A stretch of DNA of 50,131 bases. Origin: Runella aurantiaca. Lineage in GTDB: Bacteria > Bacteroidota > Bacteroidia > Cytophagales > Spirosomataceae. Below, one piece after another: positions 32,082-41,185 of the stretch. The translations under genes were made by a program, and so were the position numbers. The stretch spans positions 1 to 50,131 of the forward strand of contig NZ_QPIW01000042.1 of the NCBI RefSeq assembly GCF_003339505.1. Direction: 5' to 3'. How positions within the stretch are numbered: position 1 is the stretch's first letter; every line of letters begins with the position of its first letter. A model generated the notes under the pieces. The model worked only from the letters and a program-made list of their open reading frames with translations. It did not search any database and had not been told where the DNA came from.

Positions 32082-33386
32082 ATGTTTAACCGACGCCAAT
32101 TTCTAGGGTCGCTCGGCACTGCTGCTGGTGCCTTGACCCTTCCACCCTTTTTAGCCCCTGCCGAAGCCCAAAACTTTGAAACGCTCAATCGTCAGGTAGC
32201 GCATCTTGCACCGTTGGAAGCTGCTCAAAATGAAGACTTTTGGGCTTTTGTAAAGACCGAATATACCGTTTCTCCCAATTTGTTGAATCTCAACAACGGG
32301 GGCGTGTGCCCGCAGCCGCGCTCAGTGCAGGATGCTCACATTCGTTTTTATCAATATTGCAACGAAGCCCCTAGCTACTATATGTGGCGAATTTTGGACC
32401 AAGGCCGTGAGTCGCTGCGGAGCAAATTAGCAGATTTGGCAGGTTGTTCTGCCGAAGAAGTAGCCATCAACCGAAACGCTACCGAAGGACTGAATACGGT
32501 CATTTTTGGCTTGGATTTAAAGCCCGGCGACGAGGTGGTATTGACCAAACAGGATTATCCCAACATGATAAATGCTTGGAAACAGCGCGAAAAACGGGAT
32601 GGAATCAAGCTGGTTTGGATAAATCTCGACCTGCCGCAGGAAAACGATGCGTATTTTGTGGACAAATACGTCAGTGCGTTTACGTCACGTACCAAAGTTG
32701 TACACGTGACGCACATGATTAACTGGATTGGACAGACCGTTCCCGTTCGTAAAATTGCCGATGAAGCCCACAAACGCGGCATTGAAGTCATTGCCGATGG
32801 AGCCCATACGTTTGCTTTATTGGATTTTAAAATTCCAGATTTAGGCTGCGATTACTACGCCACCAGCCTCCACAAATGGCTGGGTGCGCCGTTTGGCAGT
32901 GGGTTGATGTATGTCAAAAAAGACAAAATTTCGAAAGTATGGGCACTTTTGTCCAACAACGAACCCGATGGGCCCGATATTCGCAAATTTGAAAGTTTAG
33001 GAACGCGCTCGTTTGCCTCCGAAATGGCGATTGGAACGGCGGTTGACTTTCAATTATCGCTCGGTGCGGCCCGTAAACAGGCCCGGGCGCACTATCTTCA
33101 GCGGTACTGGACAGACAAAGCCCGTCAAATACCGGGTGTGAAAATCCATACATCGCCCAATCCCAATTATGCCTGTGCCATTGCGCTGGTTTCGGTTGAG
33201 GGCCTAAAAACCTCCGAAGTGGATAGTCAATTGTACAATAAATTCAAAATTCACACTACGGGTATCGAATGGGAAAACATCAAAGGGGTGCGCGTCACTC
33301 CACACGTATATCATACTCCGAAAGACCTCGACCGTTTGGTGAATGGATTGGACGAGATAGCTTCTGCTTCTAGGCGGAAGAGCTAA
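32082..33386 (+). CDS. Tat-exported class V aminotransferase (isopenicillin-N epimerase-like)
   Basis: A 434-residue fold-type I PLP enzyme with a twin-arginine signal (NRRQFLGSLGTAAGALTLPP, cleaved near AEAQ about residue 30), so it should fold in the cytoplasm and work in the periplasm. The PLP lysine is K265 in TSLHKWLGAPFGSG; the DGAHTFALLDF stretch holds the cofactor Asp. The family includes cysteine desulfurases and isopenicillin-N-epimerase-like proteins, often of unknown substrate. A possible promoter, TTTG (32014-32017) with TAGTATTG (32038-32045) at 20-base spacing, lies upstream. Confidence 0.87.
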   Translation: MFNRRQFLGSLGTAAGALTLPPFLAPAEAQNFETLNRQVAHLAPLEAAQNEDFWAFVKTEYTVSPNLLNLNNGGVCPQPRSVQDAHIRFYQYCNEAPSYYMWRILDQGRESLRSKLADLAGCSAEEVAINRNATEGLNTVIFGLDLKPGDEVVLTKQDYPNMINAWKQREKRDGIKLVWINLDLPQENDAYFVDKYVSAFTSRTKVVHVTHMINWIGQTVPVRKIADEAHKRGIEVIADGAHTFALLDFKIPDLGCDYYATSLHKWLGAPFGSGLMYVKKDKISKVWALLSNNEPDGPDIRKFESLGTRSFASEMAIGTAVDFQLSLGAARKQARAHYLQRYWTDKARQIPGVKIHTSPNPNYACAIALVSVEGLKTSEVDSQLYNKFKIHTTGIEWENIKGVRVTPHVYHTPKDLDRLVNGLDEIASASRRKS

Positions 33387-33745
33387 TTAATTTGTCAAAC
33401 AAAAAGTGCTTCTATAGCGTGGGTAAGTCTCAAAAAAAATGAGGCTTACCCTTTTTTGTGGGATAAATTTTTGATGGCTTGAATTATCCACTTTCTATTC
33501 ACCAATTGGCTAAAATTTGTATATTAGGGATATTTTTCGGCTGCTTAAATTTGAATAATTTTTAAGGCTTTTCAATTGATTCACAACGATTAAACGCCCC
33601 TTTTCTACGTTTGAATACATACTTCCTACGCTTCCCTTTGTTTCATTTTTTAGTTGGGTTTTCAGAGGGAATCTTTGCGGCAATGCTGACCCAATCCAAT
33701 AAAATTCATTTCGTTCCTCTTTTGATAACCTAACACTAAAAAAAC
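33387..33745. other. 359-base intergenic stretch between the aminotransferase and lemA
   Basis: It holds the terminator at 33421-33457 and then about 290 bases of AT-rich sequence with no convincing gene on either strand. The promoter of the lemA unit should be here, but I could not fix a clear -7 box. Confidence 0.5.
33421..33457 (+). terminator. Rho-independent terminator after the aminotransferase gene
   Basis: GGGTAAGTCTCA (33421-33432) pairs with TGAGGCTTACCC (33440-33451), one G-U pair, loop of seven A, followed by TTTTTT. Confidence 0.9.
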
Positions 33746-34306
33746 ATGAATCCATTTTATATCATTTTGTCTGTTGCCGCACTTCTGCTGATTGGAGGCA
33801 TTGCCATCTACAACGGCCTTGTCAGTGGCCGGGCCTTGGTAGATGAGGCTTGGAGTGGCATATCGGTGCAGTTGAAGCGCCGTTTCGACTTGATTCCCAA
33901 CTTGGTGACGACCGTAAAAGGCTACGCTAAACACGAAAGCGAAACCCTCGAAAAAGTGATTCAGTTGCGAAATGCGGCCGTTTATGCCTCCCCGCTCGAC
34001 GTAAGTGCGCAGGCACAGGCCAGCGCGGCCCTGTCGCAAGGGCTGCGGTCGGTATTTGCCCTTGCCGAAAACTATCCCGATTTGAAAGCAAACCAAAATT
34101 TTGCCGATTTACAGGCCGCCGTAGAAAAAATAGAGGATGATTTGCAAAACAGTCGACGCTATTACAATGCCACCGTACGCGATTACAACACAAAATGCGA
34201 TTCATTCCCGTCCAATCTGGTGGCGGGACTTTTTCATTTTACCAAAAAAACGTTCTTTGAATTGACGAATCCAGAAGAGTCGCAAAATGTAAAAATCTCC
34301 TTTTAA
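33746..34306 (+). CDS. LemA family protein
   Basis: A 186-residue LemA protein: one N-terminal membrane segment (about 4-24), then the signature LVDEAWSGISVQLKRRFDLIPNLV and long helices with ENYPDLKANQNFADLQ and the NSRRYYNATVRDYNT block. LemA proteins are membrane-anchored helical bundles of unclear function. It precedes a DUF2207 gene by 16 bases; LemA-DUF2207 pairs are common in bacteria and suggest a joint envelope role. Confidence 0.92.
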   Translation: MNPFYIILSVAALLLIGGIAIYNGLVSGRALVDEAWSGISVQLKRRFDLIPNLVTTVKGYAKHESETLEKVIQLRNAAVYASPLDVSAQAQASAALSQGLRSVFALAENYPDLKANQNFADLQAAVEKIEDDLQNSRRYYNATVRDYNTKCDSFPSNLVAGLFHFTKKTFFELTNPEESQNVKISF

Positions 34307-34322
34307 TCAGCGTTGTTCAATC

Positions 34323-36692
34323 ATGGTATCCCTTAAAAAAAAATATCTTTTCTTTCTGGTTTTGTGGAGCGTTGGCTTTCAGGTGTGCGCGCAGGGTTTT
34401 GTGATTAAGCACTTTGACATTGATTTGACCGTTCGGGCAAATGGTGCGCTTAAGATTAAAGAAACCATCGACGTATTTTTTACCGAAGCCAAACACGGCA
34501 TCTATAAAGACATTCCGACGCGTTATAACATTGAATTTCAGACGGGCCTTGAAAGTGCAACCTACAAATTGCTGCGCAACAATATGCTCATAATGCCAAT
34601 TCGCAATATTAGGGTACAGCCTGCCACGTATTCACTTGAACCAGAAGAGAATTATTTAAGGATAAAAATCGGTGATGTAAATGAAAAAGTAGAAGGCTCT
34701 CAACGTTATATTATTGAATATGAGGTTGATAATATTGCAGCCTATTACAGTGACCACGTCGAAATCAACTGGAATTTGATTGGGGATCAATGGAATGCAC
34801 GCATTGAAAAAGCAACCTATACTGTGCATTTGCCCCAGCCCCAATCTACCTATAATCCTGTTTTGTTTGCCACTTTTACGGGCGCTTCGGGGAGTACCTC
34901 CAACGCGTCTCAATCCCAATGGGTTGATAACCAGACGCTCAAGGGTGCGATTTCTCAACCCCTCGAATTGAATCAGTCTTGGACCGTAAACTTAAGGTTC
35001 CCGAAAGACAACATTCGCTACGAAGCGGGTGACGAATCGTTTCTCGCCAAAAAATTCTTTCTTCAACACTACGATACACACTATGCCATTCAGAAGGATG
35101 GCTCAACCGAAGTAACCATCAAAGCCGACCTAAAATTTGTCAACACCGTCAATAGTTTGTGGGTTTCCATTGATAATTTTGTTTCGGAAAGAGTCTTTGG
35201 GCTATCGGGTCGGTGGTTGGATAGCCATACGTATTATACAATTGAAAATGTGCAGTGGAAAGGGACCGTTCAGGATAAAGAGGAGCCTTTCAAAATACAT
35301 TTTACCGATGTCAAAGCAGGGGATGAGCGGAGGGTTGAGTTGCGCTATACCCTCAAAGGCAACGTGGCCAATGATGTCCAAAATGTCGGGTATTCGCGGG
35401 TCTTTTTCAGGCACAAAAACTACTTTTTAGACGAGCCCATCCTTGCTTCAAAAACCGTGATTACCCTGCCCATTTCGGTGGCAGAAGCCAAGTGGCGCGC
35501 CGATGAGTCGCCAGATTTCAATTCGGAGTTGCTCACTTCCCGTACCGATGGCCAAAACATTATTATTGAATCTACTAAGCCTATTTCTTCCGATGATTAT
35601 TTTTATCAGCCTGCCGTGAGTGTTCCTTCCGGGGTGTTGGCTTCTTCATCGGGCGTGGCTTGGAAGCGTTGGTGGACCAATAATCAATGGGTTTTTTATT
35701 CCCTCCTTCCGCTCATTTTTGTGTTTTGGTTTTGGCATAAAAAAGGCCGCGACAAGCCCATTACGATTGTTCCACAGTACTATCCACCCTCAAATATGAC
35801 GCCTGCCGAAGCGGGTGTTCTGATTGATGATAAATTGCACGACCACGATATTATTTCCTTGATTCCCTACTGGGCGTCGCAGGGGTTGATTAAAATTGAA
35901 GAAATAGAAACGGTTGTACTGCTTGGCTTATTGAAAAATACCGACTACAAATTGACCCGTCTAAACTCCCTGCCCGAGACGGCGACATCCTACGAAAAGC
36001 GCTTGTTTGACGGACTTTTCAGCGGACAAAATTCGGTCTTGCTATCTTCGTTGCGGCTTACTTTTTATAAAACAATGGAGAAAGTCACCGAATTGCTGAA
36101 GGATAAAATAAAGGCGAATCGCCATTATGAAGGAAGCGGAATTGGCGCAGGTTCGGCCATGAAAATCGTTGGTTATGCGGTGTTCTTTTTGGCGTTTATT
36201 CTGTTTGCTTTGTCATTTGAAGGTTTTTTTGGTATTGGTTTTATCTCGGTCGAAACGGGTGCCGGGGCGCTGCTCCTTGGGCTGGTGATGGTGGTGCTTA
36301 GCCGAAAAATGCCCAAAAAATCGCTTTTAGGGGTTGAAATGTATCGTCAATTGGCAGGGTATCGAATGTTTATGCAAACCGTAGAACAGCCTCGCCTTCA
36401 GCAACTCATCCGCGAAGACCCGCATTATTTTGACAAGACACTGCCCTACGCGATGGTTTTTAACCTGACCGATAATTGGTCCCAAAAATTTGAGGCGCTC
36501 AATGTTCCTCCCCCCAGTTGGTATTCTTCCAACGTCAACGGATTTACTACCTCACAGTTTGCTCGTCGTTTTCAGGATGCTTCCCAAACCATGAGCAATA
36601 CCCTCACGAGCGCTCCTTCCAAGAGTGGTAGTAGCGGTGGCGGTGGTTCGAGCGGCGGCGGTTTTGGCGGCGGTGGCGGCGGCAGTTGGTAA
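34323..36692 (+). CDS. DUF2207 domain membrane protein with Gly-rich tail
   Basis: A 789-residue protein with signal peptide (1-23, ending VCAQ), an extracytoplasmic DUF2207 region (about 25-450), one membrane segment near 455-475, a cytosolic part, a helical hairpin pair near 615-665, and a C-terminal tail of Gly and Ser ending GGGGGGSW. The tail and the TM layout are typical for DUF2207 (YciQ-type) proteins. It follows lemA by 16 bases. Function unknown; probably an envelope partner of LemA. Confidence 0.9.
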   Translation: MVSLKKKYLFFLVLWSVGFQVCAQGFVIKHFDIDLTVRANGALKIKETIDVFFTEAKHGIYKDIPTRYNIEFQTGLESATYKLLRNNMLIMPIRNIRVQPATYSLEPEENYLRIKIGDVNEKVEGSQRYIIEYEVDNIAAYYSDHVEINWNLIGDQWNARIEKATYTVHLPQPQSTYNPVLFATFTGASGSTSNASQSQWVDNQTLKGAISQPLELNQSWTVNLRFPKDNIRYEAGDESFLAKKFFLQHYDTHYAIQKDGSTEVTIKADLKFVNTVNSLWVSIDNFVSERVFGLSGRWLDSHTYYTIENVQWKGTVQDKEEPFKIHFTDVKAGDERRVELRYTLKGNVANDVQNVGYSRVFFRHKNYFLDEPILASKTVITLPISVAEAKWRADESPDFNSELLTSRTDGQNIIIESTKPISSDDYFYQPAVSVPSGVLASSSGVAWKRWWTNNQWVFYSLLPLIFVFWFWHKKGRDKPITIVPQYYPPSNMTPAEAGVLIDDKLHDHDIISLIPYWASQGLIKIEEIETVVLLGLLKNTDYKLTRLNSLPETATSYEKRLFDGLFSGQNSVLLSSLRLTFYKTMEKVTELLKDKIKANRHYEGSGIGAGSAMKIVGYAVFFLAFILFALSFEGFFGIGFISVETGAGALLLGLVMVVLSRKMPKKSLLGVEMYRQLAGYRMFMQTVEQPRLQQLIREDPHYFDKTLPYAMVFNLTDNWSQKFEALNVPPPSWYSSNVNGFTTSQFARRFQDASQTMSNTLTSAPSKSGSSGGGGSSGGGFGGGGGGSW

Positions 36693-36800
36693 GGTGGTAT
36701 ATGGCCAAATGAGCGTTGCGCGGCATTTTATTGCACTTTTTATTTTCTTTTTTCTGTAACAAATCCCGCTTTCTGCGACTTATTGTAGAAAAATGAGTGC

Positions 36801-37286
36801 ATGAACGAAGCAGAATTTCTGGAGGTGTTACGTGCTAACCAAGGTATTTTGGTGAAAGTGTGCACCATGTATTGTTCGGATTTCGAAGCGCAGCGTGACT
36901 TATATCAGGAAATTGTCCTTCAATTGTGGCGGTCTTTTCCTAATTTCAGAAAGCAGGCCAAACTCAGCACGTGGATGTATCAGGTGGCGCTCAATACCGC
37001 CATTACGGATTACCGGCGCAGTCGCAAACAAGGGCAGCGCGTTGAGCTTTCAGAACAGTTTACGCAAATTCCAGAGACTTCTTCTACGGTGGAGAGGCAA
37101 GAAAAATTGCAGTGGCTTTACCGAGCCGTTGAGACGCTTTCGGATGCCGAAAAAGCCATAGTAATGCTTTATTTGGATGAAAAGAGTTATGACGAGATTG
37201 CGGAAATTGTGGGGATTACGCCCGGAAATGTGCGGGTAAAAATGCACCGAATTCAGGAAAAATTACGCAAACTCAAAACCGACTGA
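36801..37286 (+). CDS. ECF-type RNA polymerase sigma factor
   Basis: A 161-residue sigma-70-family factor. Region 2 spans about 20-75 (AQRDLYQEIVLQLWRSFPNF, then STWMYQVALNTAITDYRR) and region 4 about 105-158 (LSDAEKAIVMLYLDEKSYDE, then GITPGNVRVKMHRIQEKL). It is followed 3 bases later by a membrane protein gene that may be its anti-sigma partner. The target regulon is not visible here. Confidence 0.92.
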   Translation: MNEAEFLEVLRANQGILVKVCTMYCSDFEAQRDLYQEIVLQLWRSFPNFRKQAKLSTWMYQVALNTAITDYRRSRKQGQRVELSEQFTQIPETSSTVERQEKLQWLYRAVETLSDAEKAIVMLYLDEKSYDEIAEIVGITPGNVRVKMHRIQEKLRKLKTD

Positions 37287-37289
37287 ACT

Positions 37290-37922
37290 ATGGAATGGGA
37301 AGAGTTGAAAAATACGTGGAAAGAGGTTACGGATGCTGAAACTCCGCGCTTTGAGGTGTCAGAAAAAGCCCTGGCCCAACTCATAAGTCAGCGTTCGCGC
37401 AGCTTGACGGATAAGATGTTGAGAAGTTTTTACGGAGAGATTCTGATGGTGGCGCTGTGTTTTCTGTTGGTGGCGTTTGTGCCTTTTCCTTGGTATTTTA
37501 GGGTGGCAAGCTCACTGATAATGACATTGTTTTTGCTTCCTTTTTTCAAGCCTTTTTTGAAGTTTTATCGTTTCCTGAAAAATTTTCACCAACGTCCAAT
37601 TGAGGATTTGCACCGTACCCTTCAGGGGCAGATAACGATGTTGCGGGATTACCTTCGTTGGTACCGACGAATCAATTTGATGCTGACCCCCGTGGCGGCT
37701 TTTGGCGTTATTTGGGGGCTCATGTACGTATTTGTGGAAGAAAAAATTATCCCTGAACGCTCAAATTTTGTTTTATTGGTCACCTTTGTGGTGTCGGTAG
37801 CCTACGCTTTAACCTCCATTCCGTTCGTGAATTGGTACGTTAAACGCTTATATGGGCAATATTTAGAGCGACTTGAGGTTTGTTTGAGAGAGTTGGAAGA
37901 AAAAAATAACCAAGATTTGTAA
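37290..37922 (+). CDS. Membrane protein, probable sigma-factor partner
   Basis: A 210-residue protein with a ~45-residue cytosolic N-terminus (WEELKNTWKEV, then LAQLISQRSRSLTDKML) and four predicted membrane helices (about 50-68, 72-90, 128-148, 158-180). It starts 3 bases after the ECF sigma gene, so it is co-translated with it. The layout, cytosolic segment plus membrane part next to an ECF factor, suggests an anti-sigma function, but it lacks a recognisable zinc or FecR-type anti-sigma motif. Confidence 0.75.
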   Translation: MEWEELKNTWKEVTDAETPRFEVSEKALAQLISQRSRSLTDKMLRSFYGEILMVALCFLLVAFVPFPWYFRVASSLIMTLFLLPFFKPFLKFYRFLKNFHQRPIEDLHRTLQGQITMLRDYLRWYRRINLMLTPVAAFGVIWGLMYVFVEEKIIPERSNFVLLVTFVVSVAYALTSIPFVNWYVKRLYGQYLERLEVCLRELEEKNNQDL

Positions 37923-37972
37923 CATTTGGATTGTACTTGCGACTTATTCCCCAAACTAACAAATCAAACAGC

Positions 37973-38473
37973 ATGGAATGGATTAGAAAAACCACCAAAA
38001 CCTTTGACCTCACCGATAATGGTCAAGTTTTGGGAACGCTTCACAATGAACCTCAAGCAACTACGTGGGAAGCTGCGGGTAAATTTTATCGCTTTGAACT
38101 CAAAAACAGTTGGAAACAACGGTATCAGTTGATTGGCCCCGACGGCGAAATTTTGGGAGAGATGCGTCCCAAAAATTGGTACGGTTCCTCTTCCATTATT
38201 TCTTTGGAGGGGGCTCAGTATCGCCTTACCTTTACCAATAATCCCTTAGCCGCCGTTCAGTTGTTGGACGAACAAAACCAACGCTTGGTGCAGGCTCGTT
38301 TGGTGACGGTCGAAGGGCGCGTTCAAACGGAATTTAGCATGGATGAGGCGTTTAAATCAACTCCGTACGCTTTTTGGCTGGCGGGTATCGTCTGGAATTA
38401 TTTCTATCCGATGGCCCAAAGTGAGGGGGGAGACATTGACGCGGCCGCGTTTATTTTATTAGCAACTGCTTAA
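37973..38473 (+). CDS. Hypothetical 166-aa protein
   Basis: A 166-residue protein, not assigned to a family. Its repeated beta-strand-like segments (FDLTDNGQVLGTLHNEP, RYQLIGPDGEILGEMRP, AQYRLTFTNNPLAAVQLLD) suggest a beta-rich domain of LURP/Tubby-like or similar style. A weakly hydrophobic segment is near the C-terminus (YAFWLAGIVWNYFYPM). ATG 37973 is chosen; an upstream TTG start would add unconserved-looking residues. It stands alone between the sigma unit and a TraB/GumN gene. Confidence 0.65.
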   Translation: MEWIRKTTKTFDLTDNGQVLGTLHNEPQATTWEAAGKFYRFELKNSWKQRYQLIGPDGEILGEMRPKNWYGSSSIISLEGAQYRLTFTNNPLAAVQLLDEQNQRLVQARLVTVEGRVQTEFSMDEAFKSTPYAFWLAGIVWNYFYPMAQSEGGDIDAAAFILLATA

Positions 38474-38493
38474 CAACCCATACATTAACAACC

Positions 38494-39342
38494 ATGAAAA
38501 CAATTCAATTTCTCGTATTTTGTTTTTTCGTCCAGTGGGGTTACGCCCAAGAAAAATCCCTTTTGTGGGAGGTGTCGGGCAATGGCCTGACGAAGCCGTC
38601 GTACGTTTACGGAACCATCCACATGATTTGTCCCAATGATTATTTTCTGACCGATTCGACCAAAGCGGCCTTTCAAAAGGCGGAGCAGGTTTACCTCGAA
38701 CTGGATATGGATGACCCAACCCTGATGTCGAAGATGATGCAGTTGATGATGCTCACCAACGGCAAAAAAATGAAAGACTATCTCAAGCCCGAGGAGTATA
38801 CGCTATTGAGCGACTATTTTAAAGCCAAAATGGGGGCAAGTCTTGACCAGATGGGTGGGATGAAGCCATTTGCGCTTATGTCGATGCTGTACACGACCCT
38901 GCTGAGTTGCCAGCCGCAATCTTACGAATTGGTGTTTACCCAGATGGCTTCTAGTGCCAAAAAAGAATTGCTCGGACTCGAAACGGTGGAACTTCAAATG
39001 GGTGTTTTTGACCAAATTCCCTATGAAAAACAGGCGGGATTATTGGCGGATATGGTTCGAAAAAAAGATGAATCCTCCAAAGAATTTGGCGATATGGTGG
39101 CGCTCTACAAAAAGCAAGATTTGGAAGGGCTTCTCAAATTGATGGACAATAGCGAATGGGATTTTAACGGCTACGAAGATATTTTATTGGCCAACCGAAA
39201 TACGGCTTGGGTACCCACCATGGAAAAGGCCATGATGTCAAAATCCACTTTTTTTGCGGTAGGTGCAGGGCATTTGGGAGGAACAAAAGGAGTATTGCAA
39301 CTGCTTAAAAAACAAGGATATACGGTAAAGCCCATATTATAA
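38494..39342 (+). CDS. TraB/GumN family protein, exported
   Basis: A 282-residue protein with a signal peptide (1-18, ending GYAQ) and the TraB/GumN fold. The first GTIH-type motif is YGTIHMI near residue 40, followed by QVYLELDMDDP, and the second conserved patch is AVGAGHLGGTKGVLQLLKKQGY at the C-terminus. Relatives of the TIKI metalloprotease family share these motifs, so peptidase activity in the periplasm is possible. Bacterial members remain largely uncharacterised. Confidence 0.85.
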   Translation: MKTIQFLVFCFFVQWGYAQEKSLLWEVSGNGLTKPSYVYGTIHMICPNDYFLTDSTKAAFQKAEQVYLELDMDDPTLMSKMMQLMMLTNGKKMKDYLKPEEYTLLSDYFKAKMGASLDQMGGMKPFALMSMLYTTLLSCQPQSYELVFTQMASSAKKELLGLETVELQMGVFDQIPYEKQAGLLADMVRKKDESSKEFGDMVALYKKQDLEGLLKLMDNSEWDFNGYEDILLANRNTAWVPTMEKAMMSKSTFFAVGAGHLGGTKGVLQLLKKQGYTVKPIL

Positions 39343-39485
39343 TTAAAGATTTTATATCATTATGGTAGTGCTTTTTTCGTATATATAATGGTGGAATAAC
39401 GTTTTAGTCATCGTTAAGTAGTATTAGGTAGCTAGACGGTTAGACCTATTTATTACAAAATATCTCGCAAATTAACGGAAGAAGA

Positions 39486-40241
39486 ATGAACACAATCAAA
39501 TCAATGGTGCTTGTTGCGTTGGGGTTAATGGCAGTGGCGGTGAGGGCGCAAACTCCCGATGAAGTTGTGAATGGTTACTTAAATCAAACGGGTGGCAAAG
39601 ACAAATTATCGACCATTAAATCCCTTCGAATGGAAGGGAAAATCAAAATGCAGTCGGTGGAAATTCCCGTAACGATACTTCAAGAAAAGGGTGGAAAACT
39701 AAAAATGGTTACGGTAGTCAACGGAGTCGAGTTTGTTCAGACGGCGTATGATGGAAAAGCCGCGTGGTCAACCAATGCCGTGACAAAACTTCCCGAAATC
39801 ATGTCGGAGGAGGATACGTATAATATCCAGCAAGAAGCAGATGCCGATTTTCCTAATCCTTTTCTAGATTACAAGTCCAAAGGCTACACACTAGAGGCGC
39901 AAGGACGGGAAAAAGTGGGTAATTTGGATTGTATTAAGCTTAAACTGACCAAAAAAGCCCTAAAGCGTAATAAAAAAGTGGAAGAAAACAGCATGGTTTA
40001 CTACTTTGACGCTCAAAATTTCAACCTTTTAATGTCGCGTGGTTTGATAAATAATGGACCCGTAAGGGGTATCCCGCAGGAAATCATGTACAATAACTTC
40101 CAAAAAGTAGATGGAATAATGTTCCCTTTTGAAATGCGTTATCGAATAAGTGGACAAGAAGGGCAGACGATTATCATCGAGAAAATAGCCATTAATCCCA
40201 CGTTGGATAATAAAGTGTTTGTTTTTCCAGAAGGGAAATAA
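39486..40241 (+). CDS. Periplasmic LolA-like outer-membrane lipoprotein-sorting-type protein
   Basis: A 251-residue exported protein with signal peptide (1-21, ending VRAQ). The mature part begins PDEVVNGYLNQTGGKDKLST, as in Bacteroidota proteins annotated as outer membrane lipoprotein-sorting (LolA/LolB-like) proteins, and continues with long beta strands typical of that half-barrel fold. A basic stretch KKALKRNKKVEE lies near 157-168. It is a single gene; whether it truly carries lipoproteins is not known. Confidence 0.7.
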   Translation: MNTIKSMVLVALGLMAVAVRAQTPDEVVNGYLNQTGGKDKLSTIKSLRMEGKIKMQSVEIPVTILQEKGGKLKMVTVVNGVEFVQTAYDGKAAWSTNAVTKLPEIMSEEDTYNIQQEADADFPNPFLDYKSKGYTLEAQGREKVGNLDCIKLKLTKKALKRNKKVEENSMVYYFDAQNFNLLMSRGLINNGPVRGIPQEIMYNNFQKVDGIMFPFEMRYRISGQEGQTIIIEKIAINPTLDNKVFVFPEGK

Positions 40242-40249
40242 ATAGGGAG

Positions 40250-40272
40250 ATGGCTACATTTTTTGTAGCCAT
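40250..40272. terminator. Hairpin at the convergent ends of the LolA-like and CPBP genes
   Basis: ATGGCTACA (40250-40258) pairs with TGTAGCCAT (40264-40272) around five T. It overlaps the last codons of the minus-strand gene and follows the plus-strand stop by 8 bases. No T-run follows, so its strength is uncertain. Confidence 0.4.
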
Positions 40273-41183
40273 GCGGCCAAATCCATCATCCATGCCACAC
40301 CCACGTGTACGATGATACCGCCCCAAATACTACGTGATTCTAGCGCTATTACGCCCAAGATATACCCGCCAAAAATGGAGCCGATGGTTTCGCCGAGGGG
40401 CTTGCCAAAATGCAGTGCAGCATAGCATACTACCATGGGAATGATGGCACCTCTGCCCAATAAATGGGCCATTCCGATGACCATAACCCCCCTGAACATC
40501 AGCTCGGTAGACACAAAGTCAAACGCATACAACAACTCATAAAGCAAGGTCGTAACCCAGCGCGACACCCCGAAATATTCGTCGGCGTTGGAGTCAAAAT
40601 AAGTGGGATAGGAGCGTAAAAAATCAGGTTGAAAAGAGGCCCACGCAATCAGTGGAAGCATCAACGAAACAAGTATAAAGTAAGGCTTTAACTTGGTCCA
40701 TTTGGGTTGAAGTCCGTAAAAATGATGGCGCTGATTATCGACAAAATAATAAAATAGAGCCAATGGTAGAAAAACGGTCAACGCCGAAGATACATTGGTG
40801 AAGCAATGAAACAGATAGCTGTATACCGCGCCATCAAAGAGGGTTCGACTCAGGGAATTGTACCCGTAAAAGCCTCCGTCAAGCCCCAAAACGGCCAAAA
40901 TAAACAGGCTATAGAGCCAAAATCTGGGATTTTTGATGCGCCACCATTCTTTGGTAAAACCCAGATAAATCAATAAACCCCCGTAATACGCAAAACAGTA
41001 GAGCAGAAAATACCAGACAATACGTAGCGGATTGCCCCGGTAGCTATCAATGATGGCACGTTCGAGATTGACCGAGTAATTGAACGTTATTAACAAAACT
41101 AAAAACAAGGCAAGGGTTCCGTAAAGCTCCCAACGGAAGTCTTGCCGCAGGTGTTTGCGAAGCGCGTCCCAAATCGGTCTCAT
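40254..41183 (-). CDS. CPBP-type intramembrane protein with altered active-site motifs
   Basis: A 309-residue polytopic membrane protein, about eight helices. The C-terminal third resembles the CPBP (ABI/Rce1-like) domain: motif 1 reads STELMFRG, keeping the second Glu and the Arg of EExxxR but with Thr for the first Glu; motif 2 is YAALHF, with Y for F; and motif 3 is VHVGVAW, without the usual Asn. The active site may thus be impaired or non-proteolytic. It starts 2 bases after the murQ stop, so it is in one transcript with murQ and probably psd. Confidence 0.72.
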   Translation of the reverse strand: MRPIWDALRKHLRQDFRWELYGTLALFLVLLITFNYSVNLERAIIDSYRGNPLRIVWYFLLYCFAYYGGLLIYLGFTKEWWRIKNPRFWLYSLFILAVLGLDGGFYGYNSLSRTLFDGAVYSYLFHCFTNVSSALTVFLPLALFYYFVDNQRHHFYGLQPKWTKLKPYFILVSLMLPLIAWASFQPDFLRSYPTYFDSNADEYFGVSRWVTTLLYELLYAFDFVSTELMFRGVMVIGMAHLLGRGAIIPMVVCYAALHFGKPLGETIGSIFGGYILGVIALESRSIWGGIIVHVGVAWMMDLAAWLQKM

Positions 41184-41185
41184 TT

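Noticed and set aside
37931-37972. TTG start 14 codons upstream for the 166-aa protein
   Set aside because: The ATG at 37973 gives a cleaner N-terminus, and the upstream bases look like untranslated leader.
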